From Ga0077555 sp041397775 (GTDB taxonomy: Bacteria; Pseudomonadota; Alphaproteobacteria; Rhizobiales; Hyphomicrobiaceae): a stretch of 64,000 bases of DNA. The stretch is from NCBI GenBank assembly GCA_041397775.1, contig JAWKWB010000013.1, forward strand, positions 1 through 64,000, given 5' to 3'. Both the position numbers and the translations under genes were made by a program. Below, in pieces: positions 35,300 through 45,247 of the stretch. The notes under the pieces were generated by a model, which saw nothing but the letters and a program-made list of their open reading frames with translations, made no database searches and was not told the DNA's origin. The first letter of the stretch is position 1. Each line of letters starts with the position of its first letter.

Positions 35300-35551
35300 A
35301 TGAAGGGACTGCTTCGGGCACGTGGCGTGTTGCCGGTTGTCGCGGCCCTGCTGGTCGCCGGCGGCGCAGGACTGGCGTACGTGGCCGGGTTCATCGATCA
35401 ATTGACGCCGATCGACCAGCTGGCGCTGGCGTTCTGCGGCGTCGCTGCGCTGGGATGCTTCGGGCTGCTGGGCGGCGAGGGTAGGTGGTCCCTCGATGGC
35501 TCGGACGATGGCGGCTCCAGCGATTGCAGCGGTGAGGGCAGCGGAGACTGA
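35300..35551 (+). CDS. Small two-helix membrane protein
   Basis: An 83-residue protein with two membrane helices (VLPVVAALLVAGGAGLAYVA and DQLALAFCGVAALGCFGLLG) and an acidic Ser/Gly tail ending SDCSGEGSGD. No family is recognised. A GGTGGCTGGAACG precedes the ATG. It is convergent with prfB, 26 bases apart. Confidence 0.5.
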   Translation: MKGLLRARGVLPVVAALLVAGGAGLAYVAGFIDQLTPIDQLALAFCGVAALGCFGLLGGEGRWSLDGSDDGGSSDCSGEGSGD

Positions 35552-35577
35552 GGCGCCCCGCTGCCGCACCGGAGGCG

Positions 35578-36709
35578 TCAATCGATGTCCTCGATCTTGG
35601 CGGGGCCGCCACCTTTCACGCGCTGGGCCAGCGCCGCCTCGATGAACTGGTCGATGTCGCCATCGAGAACGCCGGCCGTATCGCTCGTCTGCACGCCCGT
35701 GCGCAGGTCCTTGACCATCTGATAGGGCTGCAGGACGTAGGAGCGGATCTGATGGCCCCAGCCGATTTCGGTCTTGGAGGCCTGATCAGCCATCGCCTTC
35801 TCCTCGCGCTTCTTCAGCTCGAGTTCGTAGAGACGCGCCTTGAGGCGCTTCATGGCGATGTCGCGGTTCTGGTGCTGGGAGCGCTGCTCCTGCGCGAAAA
35901 TGATGATGTTGGTGGGCTTGTGCACGAGACGCACGGCCGATTCCGTGCGGTTGACCGACTGGCCGCCAGCGCCCTGCGAGCGCGTGAACGTGATTTCGAG
36001 GTCGGCCGGATTGATGTCGATGTCGATGGAATCGTCGACCACGGGATAGACCGTGACGCTCGAAAACGAGGTGTGGCGACGCGCATTGGAATCGAATGGC
36101 GAGATCCGCACGAGGCGATGGACACCTGCTTCCGTCTTGAGCCAGCCGTAGGCGTTGTCGCCCTTGATCTCGAGCGTCGCGCTCTTGATGCCGGCTTCGT
36201 CGCCTTCGCCCAGGTCGGTGACGACGACCTTGAAGCCGCGGTTTTCCGCCCATCGCATATACATGCGCATGAGCATCGATGCCCAATCCTGGCTCTCGGT
36301 GCCGCCTGCGCCGGCGTGGACTTCGAGATAGGCGTCGTTGCCGTCGGCCTCGCCGGAGAGCAGCGCCTCCAGCTCGCGGCGTGCCACTTCGTCGACCAGC
36401 CTCTTCAGCGACGCTTCGCCCTCGGCGATGGTCGCTTCGTCCTCCTCGGCCTCGCCCAGCTCGAGCAGCGTGGTCGCATCATCGAGATCGCGCTCGAGCT
36501 GCTTGTAGCCGGTGATGGCGCGTTCGAGCTGCTGGCGCTGGCGCATGACGGCCTGCGCGCGCTGCGGGTTGGTCCACAGGTCGGGGTCTTCGCTCTGCTG
36601 GTTCAGCTCGGCCATACGGCTTTCGGCAGAATCCCAGTCAAAGAGACCTCCGGAGCAGAGCCATCGAGTCCTTGATTTCGCCGATAATGTTCTCGTGCTC
36701 GGCGCGCAT
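35578..36709 (-). CDS. prfB: Peptide chain release factor 2, expressed by programmed +1 frameshift
   Basis: RF2 reads UAA and UGA stop codons. The first 23 codons (MRAEHENIIGEIKDSMALLR then RSL) are read from ATG 36709, then UGA at 36640-36638 interrupts. A +1 shift at CTT-TGA-C continues into DWDSAESRMAELNQQ and the rest, giving 376 residues. RF2 marks are the SPF tripeptide in ISPFDSNARRH, which recognises UGA, and the GGQ loop in GAGGQSVNRTES, which releases the peptide. An uninterrupted reading of the main frame would add about 130 unrelated residues and is wrong. It sits downstream of the penicillin-binding protein gene on the same strand. Confidence 0.95.
36637..36652 (-). promoter_or_regulatory. 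RF2 programmed frameshift site
   Basis: On the minus strand the bases are CGG-AGG-TCT-CTT-TGA-C. The internal Shine-Dalgarno-like GGAGG sits three bases before CTT-TGA-C, the same spacing as in the E. coli prfB site. Low RF2 stalls the ribosome at UGA and favours the +1 slip to GAC, so RF2 tunes its own level. Confidence 0.95.
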
Positions 36710-36820
36710 GGCGTCATCTCCGGGGCGTGATGTGGAAAGCTCGGGGTTTCCGCTTCGTATATGCGGCAACGCGCGCGCATGCAATGGATGCGCGGTGGCG
36801 AGGACCGGGACCTGCGCGGC

Positions 36821-39355
36821 TCAGTAGAGGCCGCGCCGATTGGGCAGGGCCCGCTCCTCGCTGGGTTTGGTGAAGCTTCCGTCCTCGCTGGTGAAGCCGA
36901 TGACGGAATAGGCATCGTCGGGCTCTTCACCCGGCTTGAAGGCTTCGAGCACCGTATCCTTGTCGCCGGCCTGGGCACGCAGGCCCGTGCGATGGCTGAC
37001 GCGCACGAGCCGGATGCCCGGAGGCTGCCGGAAGGGGACGGCGCGCTTGCCGGCGAGGGCATGCTTCATGAAGTTACCGAAGATCGGTGCGGCGATCTGG
37101 CCGCCGGTCGCGGACTTGCCCATGGGCTTGGGCGTATCGTAGCCCACGAAGACGCCCACCACGAGATCGGGCGTGTAGCCGATGAACCAGGCGTCCTTCG
37201 ATTCGTTCGACGTGCCCGTCTTGCCGGCGACGGGCACGTCCGGCAGGAACTGCTTCACGATCGTCGCGGTGCCACGCTGGACCACGCCTTCGAGGATCGA
37301 CGTCATCTGGTAGGCGGTGTGCGGGTCGATGATCTGCTGGCGATCGTCCTGGATATCCGGTTCGGTGGTGATCGCGGCTCCAGGGGCAGGATTGCAGCCC
37401 GTGCAGCCACGGGTGTCGTGCCGCCAGACCGTCTTGCCCCAGCGGTCCTGGATGCGGTCGATCAGCGTCGGCTTGATCTTCTTGCCGCCGTTGGCCAGCA
37501 TGCCGAAACCGGCGGTCATGCGCAGCAGCGTCGTTTCGCCTGCGCCCAGCACCATGGCGGGGAGCGGCGCGAGATCGTCGTAGAGGCCGAACCGGCGCGC
37601 ATATTCGACGACGAGCGGCATGCCGATATCCTGGCCGAGGCGCGCCGTCATCTGGTTGCGCGATTTCTCGATGCCCACGCGAAGCGTGGCCGGGCCGAGC
37701 GAGCCGGATTTGTTGTAGTTCTCCGGCCGCCACGCTTCCTTGCCCGGTCCCTGCTCGATCTCGATGGGGGCATCGAGGACGACGCTGGTGGGCTTGTAGC
37801 CGTTGTCGATGGCGGCGGCGTAGACGAAGGGCTTGAACGTCGAGCCGGGCTGGCGCCTGGCTTGCGCTGCGCGGTCGAACTGGCTCATGTCGAAGGAGAA
37901 GCCGCCGACGATCGCGAGCACGCGGCCGGTATGCGGGTCCATGGCCACCAGGCCGCCGCCGACATCGGGAACCTGCATCAGCGACCAGACGGCGCCCGGC
38001 TTGTTGGCATTGTTGGGGTCTTTCGGAGACACCCAGATGACGTCGCCGACCTTGAGCACGTCGCCGGGGCCGGCGTTGCGCCCATGCTTGCGGCTCGCCC
38101 ACTTGATCTCGTCGTAGAAGATCTCGACGCCATGCCGTTCGGCGGGGATGGAACCGTCGGCGTTCTTGTTGGGGCGCAGCCCCACGGTCGCCTTGCTCCG
38201 GTCCAGGGCGGTGACGACGCCGAGCCGCCAGGGCGCAACGTCGCCGGCGACATTCATCTGGGCGAGCGTCACGCCCCAATCGCCGGAGACGTCGATCGAC
38301 TGCAGCGCGCCGCGCCAGCCATGCTGGCGGTCGAAGGCGACCAGGCCGTCGATCAGCGCGCGGCGCGCGAACGCCTGGAGCTTGGGATCGAGCGTGGTGC
38401 GCACCGACAGGCCGCCGCCGTAGAGCTTGTCCTCGCCGAATTCATTGACCAGCGTGCGCCGCACCTCTTCCGCGAAGTAGTCCGCGGCATAAATATGCGT
38501 GCCGAACGAGCGGAAGCGAACCTCGAGCGGCTTGGCCTTGGCGGCGCGTGCCTCTTCCACGGTGAGGTATTTGTTCTCGACCATCTGATCGAGGATCCAG
38601 TTGCGCCGCTCCACCGCCTTGCGGCGCGTCGACTCGCGCGTGGGGTGATAATTGTTCGGACCCTTCGGCAGCGCCGCGAGATAAGCCGCCTCCTCGATGG
38701 TCAGCCGGTCGAGCTCCTTGCCGAAGTAGTTCAGTGCGGCGGCGGCAACGCCATAGGAGCCGATGCCGAGATAGATCTCGTTCAGGTAGAGTTCGAGGAT
38801 CTTGTCCTTCGAGTAGGCGCGCTCGATGCGGATGGCGAGAATCGCTTCACGCAGCTTGCGGTCGAACGTCCGTTCGCTGGAGAGCAGGAAGTTCTTGGCG
38901 ACCTGCTGGGTGATGGTCGAGGCGCCCTGCAGCGAGCCACGGCCCTTGATCTTGCCTTCGACGAACTTGATGGCGGCGCGCGCAATGCCCGTGAAGTCGA
39001 GGCCGCCATGCTCGTAGAAGCGGCGGTCCTCGGCAGAGAGGAACGCCTGGATCACGAATTTCGGTATCGTGTTGATCGGCACGAAGATGCGCCGCTCGCG
39101 GGCGTATTCTGAAATGAGCGAGCCGTCGTGCGCATGGATGCGCGACATCACGGGGGGCTCGTACTTGGCGAGGCTTTCATAGCTCGGCAGGTCCTGGGAC
39201 GCGCGCCAGAGCAAGAAGCCGCCCACGGCGGATGCGGCCAGAAAGACGACCACGCCCGATGCGAATGCAAACCCCAGGAAGCTCACCACCCAGCTCCGGC
39301 GGCGGCGCTTTTGAGGTCTGACCCTGGCTGGTGGGGGCAGTGGTGGCGGTCTCAT
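36821..39355 (-). CDS. mrcA: Class A penicillin-binding protein 1A
   Basis: An 844-residue bifunctional cell-wall synthase. A Pro/Arg-rich cytoplasmic start leads to one membrane helix (VVSFLGFAFASGVVVFLAAS). The glycosyltransferase domain has the catalytic Glu in SAEDRRFYEHGG and GASTITQQVAKN. The transpeptidase domain has the nucleophile Ser in PGSTFKPFVYAA, SRN in KSRNQMTAR and KTGT in VAGKTGTSNES. The C-terminus carries a flexible acidic tail. It lies downstream of the amidase gene with a 190-bp gap, so the two envelope genes are adjacent. Confidence 0.95.
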   Translation of the reverse strand: MRPPPLPPPARVRPQKRRRRSWVVSFLGFAFASGVVVFLAASAVGGFLLWRASQDLPSYESLAKYEPPVMSRIHAHDGSLISEYARERRIFVPINTIPKFVIQAFLSAEDRRFYEHGGLDFTGIARAAIKFVEGKIKGRGSLQGASTITQQVAKNFLLSSERTFDRKLREAILAIRIERAYSKDKILELYLNEIYLGIGSYGVAAAALNYFGKELDRLTIEEAAYLAALPKGPNNYHPTRESTRRKAVERRNWILDQMVENKYLTVEEARAAKAKPLEVRFRSFGTHIYAADYFAEEVRRTLVNEFGEDKLYGGGLSVRTTLDPKLQAFARRALIDGLVAFDRQHGWRGALQSIDVSGDWGVTLAQMNVAGDVAPWRLGVVTALDRSKATVGLRPNKNADGSIPAERHGVEIFYDEIKWASRKHGRNAGPGDVLKVGDVIWVSPKDPNNANKPGAVWSLMQVPDVGGGLVAMDPHTGRVLAIVGGFSFDMSQFDRAAQARRQPGSTFKPFVYAAAIDNGYKPTSVVLDAPIEIEQGPGKEAWRPENYNKSGSLGPATLRVGIEKSRNQMTARLGQDIGMPLVVEYARRFGLYDDLAPLPAMVLGAGETTLLRMTAGFGMLANGGKKIKPTLIDRIQDRWGKTVWRHDTRGCTGCNPAPGAAITTEPDIQDDRQQIIDPHTAYQMTSILEGVVQRGTATIVKQFLPDVPVAGKTGTSNESKDAWFIGYTPDLVVGVFVGYDTPKPMGKSATGGQIAAPIFGNFMKHALAGKRAVPFRQPPGIRLVRVSHRTGLRAQAGDKDTVLEAFKPGEEPDDAYSVIGFTSEDGSFTKPSEERALPNRRGLY

Positions 39356-39545
39356 GAGATTCCAGGATTTCCGTTGTAGACCCGCTCTCTAGTCAGCTTG
39401 TCGGACCAGGGCAAGTTCTGCAAGTGCTCGTCGGTGCGTTTTGCGGTTCGATAGCTAATACGCCACACTGGCTCGAATTATGGCCGTTGGCGTGCTCAAT
39501 TCCCATGCTTGGCCGAACCATACTTCGGCAAGCGTTGCAATTGCC

Positions 39546-40877
39546 CTACCGGCCCGGCCGCTTGTGATGGCGAAAATAGTCGTCGATCGCCCGTGCGATC
39601 GCTTCGCCGACGCCGCGCTGCCAGGCGGTTTGGGCCATCAGCTTTTCATCCTCTGTATTGCTCATATACCCAAGCTCGATCAAGACCGATGGCGAGCCGG
39701 GCTGTCGCAGGACCTTGAACGGCGCTTCCTTCGTGGGGTCGCGCGACAACTTCATGCGCGGCTTGAGGCGTGTCAGCAGGCGTTCCCGGAAGTCTGCGGA
39801 AAGCGTCGATGTTTCCCGAAGCACGAGATCGAGGAGAATGTCGCGAACCTGCACGTCACCGCCAGCGGCGCTGATCGGAAGCCCGGCAAGCAGGTCCGAT
39901 GCGTTCTCCTTGTCTGCCAGGGCGCGCGATCGTTCGTCGGAGGCGCGTTCGGACAACGTGTATATGGTTGCGCCGCGCACCTTCTGGGCGAAATTCTTCT
40001 GCTCCAGGGAGTCGGCGTGAATGGACACGAACAATTCGGCGTGGTGCTTGCGCGAGATGCGCACGCGCTCGCCCAGCGGGATGAAGACGTCGGTGGAACG
40101 GGTCATGACGACCTCGTAGCGATCCAGGGCCGACAAGGCGCGATGGACGTGCTTGCCGACCGCGAGGACGACGGTCTTCTCGGGGCCGATCCGGCCCTCG
40201 GCGCCCGGGTCGATGCCGCCGTGGCCGGGATCCACGATGATCACGGGACGCTTTCGGCCCTCCGGCTTGGCGGTCTTGGACTCCGGGGCCGGTCGGATTT
40301 CGATCGACGTGGCAGCCGTTGCCAGGTCGGCTGCCGCCACCACCGCCGCCGTCGTTTCCTCGATGCGGATCACCAGGTGACCGGGCTCGTTCTCACTCCG
40401 GGGCGGCACGAACACGGCATCGACGACGCGCGTGGGACCGTCCGTATCGACGACGATGCGCGCCTTGTTCTCGGCAAACAGGCCGAACCGGAAGTCCCGG
40501 GCGAGCCCTGCCGACGCCTGCGCCTTCGTCAGCTTGGGGTCGAAGGCGGCGGCCTCCATGTCGACCACGATGCGATAGGGATTGCCGACCGAAAAGGCCG
40601 TGAACTCCGTTTTTTTCGAAATCCGGATCTGCAGGCGGGTTTGCTTGCGGTCTCCTGCAACGCCGATATGCGAGATGACGGCGCCGGTCACGCCGGGGGA
40701 GGGCACCGCCTTGGGAGCGACGTGCTTGCGGGCGGGCGGTGGCGCTGGCGGCGATTTCGAGACCGATGCGGACCAGCCGCCGGGCGCCTGGGAATGCGTC
40801 TGGGCTGCCGCGCCCTGCACCGTCCAGTGGGCACCCAGTAGGATCAGGATGGCAGCGAGCGCTTTCATCAACCTCAT
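39546..40877 (-). CDS. amiC: N-acetylmuramoyl-L-alanine amidase with AMIN domain
   Basis: A 443-residue exported amidase that cuts the peptide from muramic acid during cell separation. A signal peptide (MRLMKALAAILILLGAHW, cleaved near GAAAQ) leads to an AMIN domain from about residue 70 (HIGVAGDRKQTRLQIRISKK onwards) for cell-wall localisation. The C-terminal Amidase_3 domain has the zinc ligands: His in IIVDPGHGGIDPG, Glu in GPEKTVVLAVG, His in ELFVSIHADS and the catalytic Glu in IELGYMSN. AmiC is named by resemblance; which Ami type it is cannot be fixed. Confidence 0.9.
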   Translation of the reverse strand: MRLMKALAAILILLGAHWTVQGAAAQTHSQAPGGWSASVSKSPPAPPPARKHVAPKAVPSPGVTGAVISHIGVAGDRKQTRLQIRISKKTEFTAFSVGNPYRIVVDMEAAAFDPKLTKAQASAGLARDFRFGLFAENKARIVVDTDGPTRVVDAVFVPPRSENEPGHLVIRIEETTAAVVAAADLATAATSIEIRPAPESKTAKPEGRKRPVIIVDPGHGGIDPGAEGRIGPEKTVVLAVGKHVHRALSALDRYEVVMTRSTDVFIPLGERVRISRKHHAELFVSIHADSLEQKNFAQKVRGATIYTLSERASDERSRALADKENASDLLAGLPISAAGGDVQVRDILLDLVLRETSTLSADFRERLLTRLKPRMKLSRDPTKEAPFKVLRQPGSPSVLIELGYMSNTEDEKLMAQTAWQRGVGEAIARAIDDYFRHHKRPGR

Positions 40878-41811
40878 CGATCCCCAACGAAGGCTCGCGC
40901 AGCCCTGCTCCTGCGGTGCTCACCGCCGATGATTACCGCGATGAGCCGGCTTGGCCTGCCTGTTTACCAAAAATTTGCCAAATCGCACCCTATAGTCGAG
41001 CCCTGGTGATGAAGTTGCGTGTATGAGCTTGCGGTGCCTGGTCGCAGGTCCTTCTTGCCTCCGAGACCGACAACTCGTATTTATGACTTCTGTTGCCCGG
41101 ATGCCGCGCCGCTCGTCGCGCGGTTGCTCAGGGGTGACGCCCGGTCGTAGCGGCTGTCGAAGTCGAGCGGCCGGGTGCAGGACGGGCAGTTGGATCTTAC
41201 GGCGTGGGTCGGGTAGCAAGCTGCCGCGCCGGCCGGTGATGGGGGCACGCAGACGTTGCGCCGCCATCCCGGGAAACGACCGATTGGTTCGTTGCTTGCG
41301 AGCGTCGCCTTCTGGCCCAACTCGCAGGATCTGGTGTCGCGGCCTTGCCGAGGTGAGGCCCCTCACGCCGTTATCTGCCAACCCCCGACGACCCCGACAG
41401 CGGTTCTCGCTTGGGGCGCCGGTCGGTGCGGCAACCCGCCCGTGGCGTCGACGCGCTGCCCTGCGTTGGACAAGACAGGCACATTTCGTCTCGACGCGGC
41501 TCATGCAGATGGTGCGGCGGCGAGCTAATCGCGAGGAACCTTCGGGTTCATCACAGGCCAATGAGATACGGGGACTCCGAGACTGGCGGCCGTGGCAGGT
41601 GCAACACCCTGCACAGGTTCGCGCGCGCTGCTGGATGCCATGACGGCACCTGCGAGCCACGCGACCGGTTTGCCCGCTCGATCGGTATGCCTCCGCGCAA
41701 ACAATTACATTCACACTCAGAACCAGGACGCGCCGAGCTGCGCGCCTTCTCCGGCCCCGGGCGCAGGCTCGCGGTTCCGGACCAGGCGCCATGGCGCGCA
41801 GAGGAAGACCT
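40878..41811. other. 934-bp intergenic region between amiC and rne
   Basis: The AT-rich part near 40965-41010 probably holds the divergent promoters. The rest is GC-rich and carries only Arg-rich or Cys-rich shadow frames that I do not believe. It is long enough to hold an extended 5' leader for rne, whose message is autoregulated through its leader in enterobacteria. A small GTGCA/TGCAC dyad lies near 41599-41614. No tRNA or named RNA gene was found. Confidence 0.5.
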
Positions 41812-44800
41812 ATGGACAAGACCAAGATGCTTATCGATGCCTCCCACCCCGAGGAGACTCGGGTTGTGGTGGTGCGAAATGGCCGCGTAGAGGAGTTCGA
41901 TTACGAGTCGGTTTCACGGAAGCTTCTGAAGGGGAACATCTATCTGGCCAAGGTGACGCGGGTCGAACCCTCGTTGCAGGCCGCCTTCGTGGAATACGGT
42001 GGCAACCGGCACGGTTTCCTCGCCTTCAGCGAAATCCATCCCGACTACTATCAGATCCCCGTCGCCGACCGTGAGCTGCTGAAGCAGCAGGAAGCGGAGG
42101 CGGATGCCGACGGAGACGACGACGAGCCGCGGCCCGAAAGGTCCGAGCGGCGCCGTCCGCGCCGGTCTCGCTGGCGTCGTGGTGAAAAGGGCGACCGGCG
42201 TTCGAGCCAGAACGCTGCCCGCGACAGCGACGCAACCGACGCCGAGGCGACCAGCGTTGCCGTCGATCAGGAGCCGGCGCAGAGCGTCGCGCTCGATGCC
42301 CGCGAATTGAGCGACGTGCTCGTGTCGGAGGCGCTGCCACCCCCGTCGGCCGAGGCCGCGGAAGAACCTGCGGTCGGGCCCGCCGGCGAGGCCGTGGCGC
42401 TGACCGAGGGTAAGCCGCAGGACGCGCAGCCGGAAATCTCTGCCGTCTCCGAGATGCAACCCGAGGCGCCGGTCGCTGCCGCGGAGGCTGCCGCCGACGC
42501 CGTCACGGATGTCGCGCCGCCCGCGCCGTCGCACGAGGCGTCGGAGCAGGACGGGGCGCATGCCGTTGCGCCCGAGCATCCCGCTGCCCAGAACGACAAC
42601 GAGACGGATGGCGAACCCGCTGCCCGGGATACCGACGACGCTTATGACGATTCCGACGACGATGGCGACGAGCTGTCGGTGCGCGATAGCGGCAACGGCG
42701 ATGCCGATGGCGTCGAGCAGGTCGCGTCCGAAGAAGACGCCATGGAGGAGCTTCCGGAGCGTCCGCGCCGCCGGGCTCGCCAGTACAAGATCCAAGAGGT
42801 GATCAAGCGCCGTCAGGTCATGCTGGTGCAGGTGGTCAAGGAGGAGCGCGGCAGCAAGGGAGCGGCGCTCACCACCTACATCTCGCTCGCCGGCCGCTAT
42901 ACGGTGCTGATGCCGAACTCGGGTCGCGGTGGCGGCATCTCGCGCAAGATCACGCAGCCGCAGGACCGCAAGCGCCTGAAGGCCATCGCCCAGGATCTCG
43001 ACGTGTCGGAAGGCATGGGGCTGATCATCCGCACCGCCGGGGCGTCCCGGTCGATGCAGGAGATCAAGCGCGACTACGAATATCTCCTGCGGCTGTGGGA
43101 GAGCGTGCGCGAGCTGACGCTCGCGTCCACGGCGCCGAGCCTCGTCTATGAGGAAGGCAACCTGATCAAGCGTTCGATCCGGGATCTCTATTCGAAGGAT
43201 ATCGACGAGATCCTCGTGGCTGGCGAGCCGGCACACGTCGAAGCGCGCGATTTCATGAGCATGCTCATGCCCGGGCATGCCGACTACGTCGTGCGCTACG
43301 ACGGGCATGAGCCGCTGTTCCCGAGATTCGGCGTCGAGCGGCAGTTGAACCAGCTGTACAACCCCCGCGTCACCCTGCGCTCGGGTGGCTATATCATCAT
43401 CAACCAGACCGAGGCGCTCGTCGCGGTCGACGTCAACTCCGGCAAGTCGACACGCGAGTTTTCCATCGAGGAAACCGCGCTCAACACGAATATCGAAGCG
43501 GCCGAGGAAATTGCGCGGCAGATCCGCCTGCGCGACCTTGCCGGCCTGATCGTGATCGACTTCATCGACATGGAGGAGAAGCGCAACAACCGCACTGTCG
43601 AGCGGCGGTTGAAGGATGCGCTGCGGCATGACCGTGCACGCATCCAGGTGGGCCGGATCTCGCACTTCGGACTCCTGGAGATGTCGCGTCAGCGGCTGCG
43701 CACCGGCATGGTCGAAGGCTCGACGTCGCAGTGTCCCCATTGCGAGGGCACGGGCATCATCCGCTCGACCGAGTCGGTCGCGCTGGCCGTGCTGCGTGGC
43801 CTCGAGGATCATCTCATGAAGCAGCCGTCCTCGCTGTGTGCGACGGCTGCAACGGGGGTGGCGATCTATCTCCTCAATCAGAAGCGCGGCTTCATCGGCG
43901 AACTCGAGCGTCGTCACGGCGTGACGATTGCGATCGAGGCGAACGACCGCATGCAGGGCGTGAACTTCTCCATCGAGCGCAGCAGCCCCGTCACGCTCGA
44001 GCACGTGCGTCCGACGGCGCGTGGTGCGGTCAACATGGAGTGGGGCTTCGGCGGCAGCGACGATATCGACGACATCGAGCCGGGCGTCGAGGAGATCGAT
44101 ACCGACGAACCCATGGAGTCGCACCGCGGCGAGCGTGCCGAGCGTGCCGAGCGTGGCGGCGACCGCAGCGAGCGTGGTGGCGATCGTGAGGGGGCGGAAG
44201 ATGGCCAGCGCAGCCGTCGCCGTCGCCGCCGGCGGGGTCGCCGTGATCGCGAGGGTGGCAGCGAGAGAGCCAGCGAGCCGATGTCGGCGGGCGAGGGCGA
44301 ATTCGCGGGCGAGAGTGACCGCGACCACGACCACGATCATGATCGGGGGCATGCGCACGAACATCGCCACGAGCGGCATGTCCATGCGCATGACGACGGC
44401 GACGAGGTCGAGACGATCAATCGCGATGCCGAGAGTGCCGCGGATGACGAGAGCAGCGCGCAGGCGCCGCGTCCGAGCGCGGAGCGCGAGGAGGACGGCG
44501 AGCGTCCGCGGCGTGGCCGCCGGCGTGGCCGTCGTGGCGGCCGGTCCCGCATGCGCGAGGGCGGCAGCGAGGGTCGCGAAGACGGTGGCACGAGCGAAGG
44601 TCGTGGCGAAGGCTGGGGTCTGAGCGATGTCGCGATGCCGGGGGCCGAGCAGCCCAGCCTGATCGACGAGCGTGATCTGCCCGTGCACCGGTCGCGGGCC
44701 GAACAAGAGGAAGCCGCGCCGGAAGGGGATGCGGGTCGCGATCAAACCAGCCAGCAGGCCGCGCCGGCCGAACCGGAGTTGCCTTTCGAGGCAAGCCAGC

Positions 44801-45165
44801 CGGCGCCGGTCGCGTCTCAGACGAGCGAGACTGCTGCGCCCGTTGCGGCACCTGCGGATGCAGCCGCACAAGAGGAGCCTGCGGTTGCGGCTTCGGACGC
44901 CGCTGTTCCGCAGGAGCCTGCGCCCGCCGCTCCCACAGCCGCTGCGCCGACGGTGGAATCGCCGGCTGCGCCGGAGGTCAAGGCAGAGGAGCCGGTCGCC
45001 CCGCCGGTCGCGGCAACGCCACCTGCACCCGCTGCGGAGAACGAGCCCAAGGCCGAAGCCGAAGTGCCTCGGGAGCCGGCGCAGGCAGAAGAGCCCAAGG
45101 CGGACGTGCCCGGCCAACCGGCCCGTCGCGGCTGGTGGCAGCGCAAGTTCGGCAGCGGGTCGTAA
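41812..45165 (+). CDS. rne: Ribonuclease E with acidic S1 insertion and long disordered tail
   Basis: A 1117-residue endoribonuclease that starts mRNA decay and processes stable RNAs. The beginning MLIDASHPEETRVVVV is typical. The S1 domain is interrupted after residue ~93 by an acidic Ala/Glu/Asp-rich insertion of about 225 residues before it resumes at YKIQEVIKRRQ (residue 325). The DNase I-like catalytic core has VDVNSGKSTREFS and IVIDFIDMEEKRNN. The Zn-link CPHC is at 641-644. The tail, about 400 residues, is disordered, with a His/Asp-rich stretch at about 838-862 and Arg-rich blocks, as in degradosome scaffolds. The start at 41812 follows AGAGGAAG. Confidence 0.93.
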   Translation: MDKTKMLIDASHPEETRVVVVRNGRVEEFDYESVSRKLLKGNIYLAKVTRVEPSLQAAFVEYGGNRHGFLAFSEIHPDYYQIPVADRELLKQQEAEADADGDDDEPRPERSERRRPRRSRWRRGEKGDRRSSQNAARDSDATDAEATSVAVDQEPAQSVALDARELSDVLVSEALPPPSAEAAEEPAVGPAGEAVALTEGKPQDAQPEISAVSEMQPEAPVAAAEAAADAVTDVAPPAPSHEASEQDGAHAVAPEHPAAQNDNETDGEPAARDTDDAYDDSDDDGDELSVRDSGNGDADGVEQVASEEDAMEELPERPRRRARQYKIQEVIKRRQVMLVQVVKEERGSKGAALTTYISLAGRYTVLMPNSGRGGGISRKITQPQDRKRLKAIAQDLDVSEGMGLIIRTAGASRSMQEIKRDYEYLLRLWESVRELTLASTAPSLVYEEGNLIKRSIRDLYSKDIDEILVAGEPAHVEARDFMSMLMPGHADYVVRYDGHEPLFPRFGVERQLNQLYNPRVTLRSGGYIIINQTEALVAVDVNSGKSTREFSIEETALNTNIEAAEEIARQIRLRDLAGLIVIDFIDMEEKRNNRTVERRLKDALRHDRARIQVGRISHFGLLEMSRQRLRTGMVEGSTSQCPHCEGTGIIRSTESVALAVLRGLEDHLMKQPSSLCATAATGVAIYLLNQKRGFIGELERRHGVTIAIEANDRMQGVNFSIERSSPVTLEHVRPTARGAVNMEWGFGGSDDIDDIEPGVEEIDTDEPMESHRGERAERAERGGDRSERGGDREGAEDGQRSRRRRRRRGRRDREGGSERASEPMSAGEGEFAGESDRDHDHDHDRGHAHEHRHERHVHAHDDGDEVETINRDAESAADDESSAQAPRPSAEREEDGERPRRGRRRGRRGGRSRMREGGSEGREDGGTSEGRGEGWGLSDVAMPGAEQPSLIDERDLPVHRSRAEQEEAAPEGDAGRDQTSQQAAPAEPELPFEASQPAPVASQTSETAAPVAAPADAAAQEEPAVAASDAAVPQEPAPAAPTAAAPTVESPAAPEVKAEEPVAPPVAATPPAPAAENEPKAEAEVPREPAQAEEPKADVPGQPARRGWWQRKFGSGS

Positions 45166-45210
45166 CCACGATCAAGGTTCAGGGCCGACATCGGGCCCGA
45201 CCAGACTTGG

Positions 45211-45247
45211 CGACCGCGGGGCAAGCCTTCGCGGTCGTCTTCGTTTT
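45211..45247 (+). terminator. Intrinsic terminator of rne
   Basis: CGACCGCG at 45211-45218 pairs exactly with CGCGGTCG at 45230-45237, followed by the T-rich stretch TCTTCGTTTT (45238-45247). It lies 45 bases past the rne stop. Confidence 0.7.

Noticed and set aside
36710..37062. N-terminal extension of RF2 to 37062
   Set aside because: The extra residues are low-complexity, overlap the penicillin-binding gene in antisense and skip the standard RF2 start found in the other frame at 36709.
40920..41825. 301-residue minus-strand and 206-residue plus-strand frames upstream of rne
   Set aside because: Both are Arg-, Pro- and Cys-rich without helices, signal or motif, and neither has a convincing ribosome binding site.
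44140..44600. Repetitive stretch in rne as a CRISPR or tandem repeat
   Set aside because: It is codon-level repetition of Arg/Glu/Gly/His in a coding tail; there are no fixed-length repeats with spacers.
41914..45117. 1067-residue antisense frame on rne
   Set aside because: It is Arg/Leu-rich with no domain and is the mirror of a GC-rich, biased coding strand.
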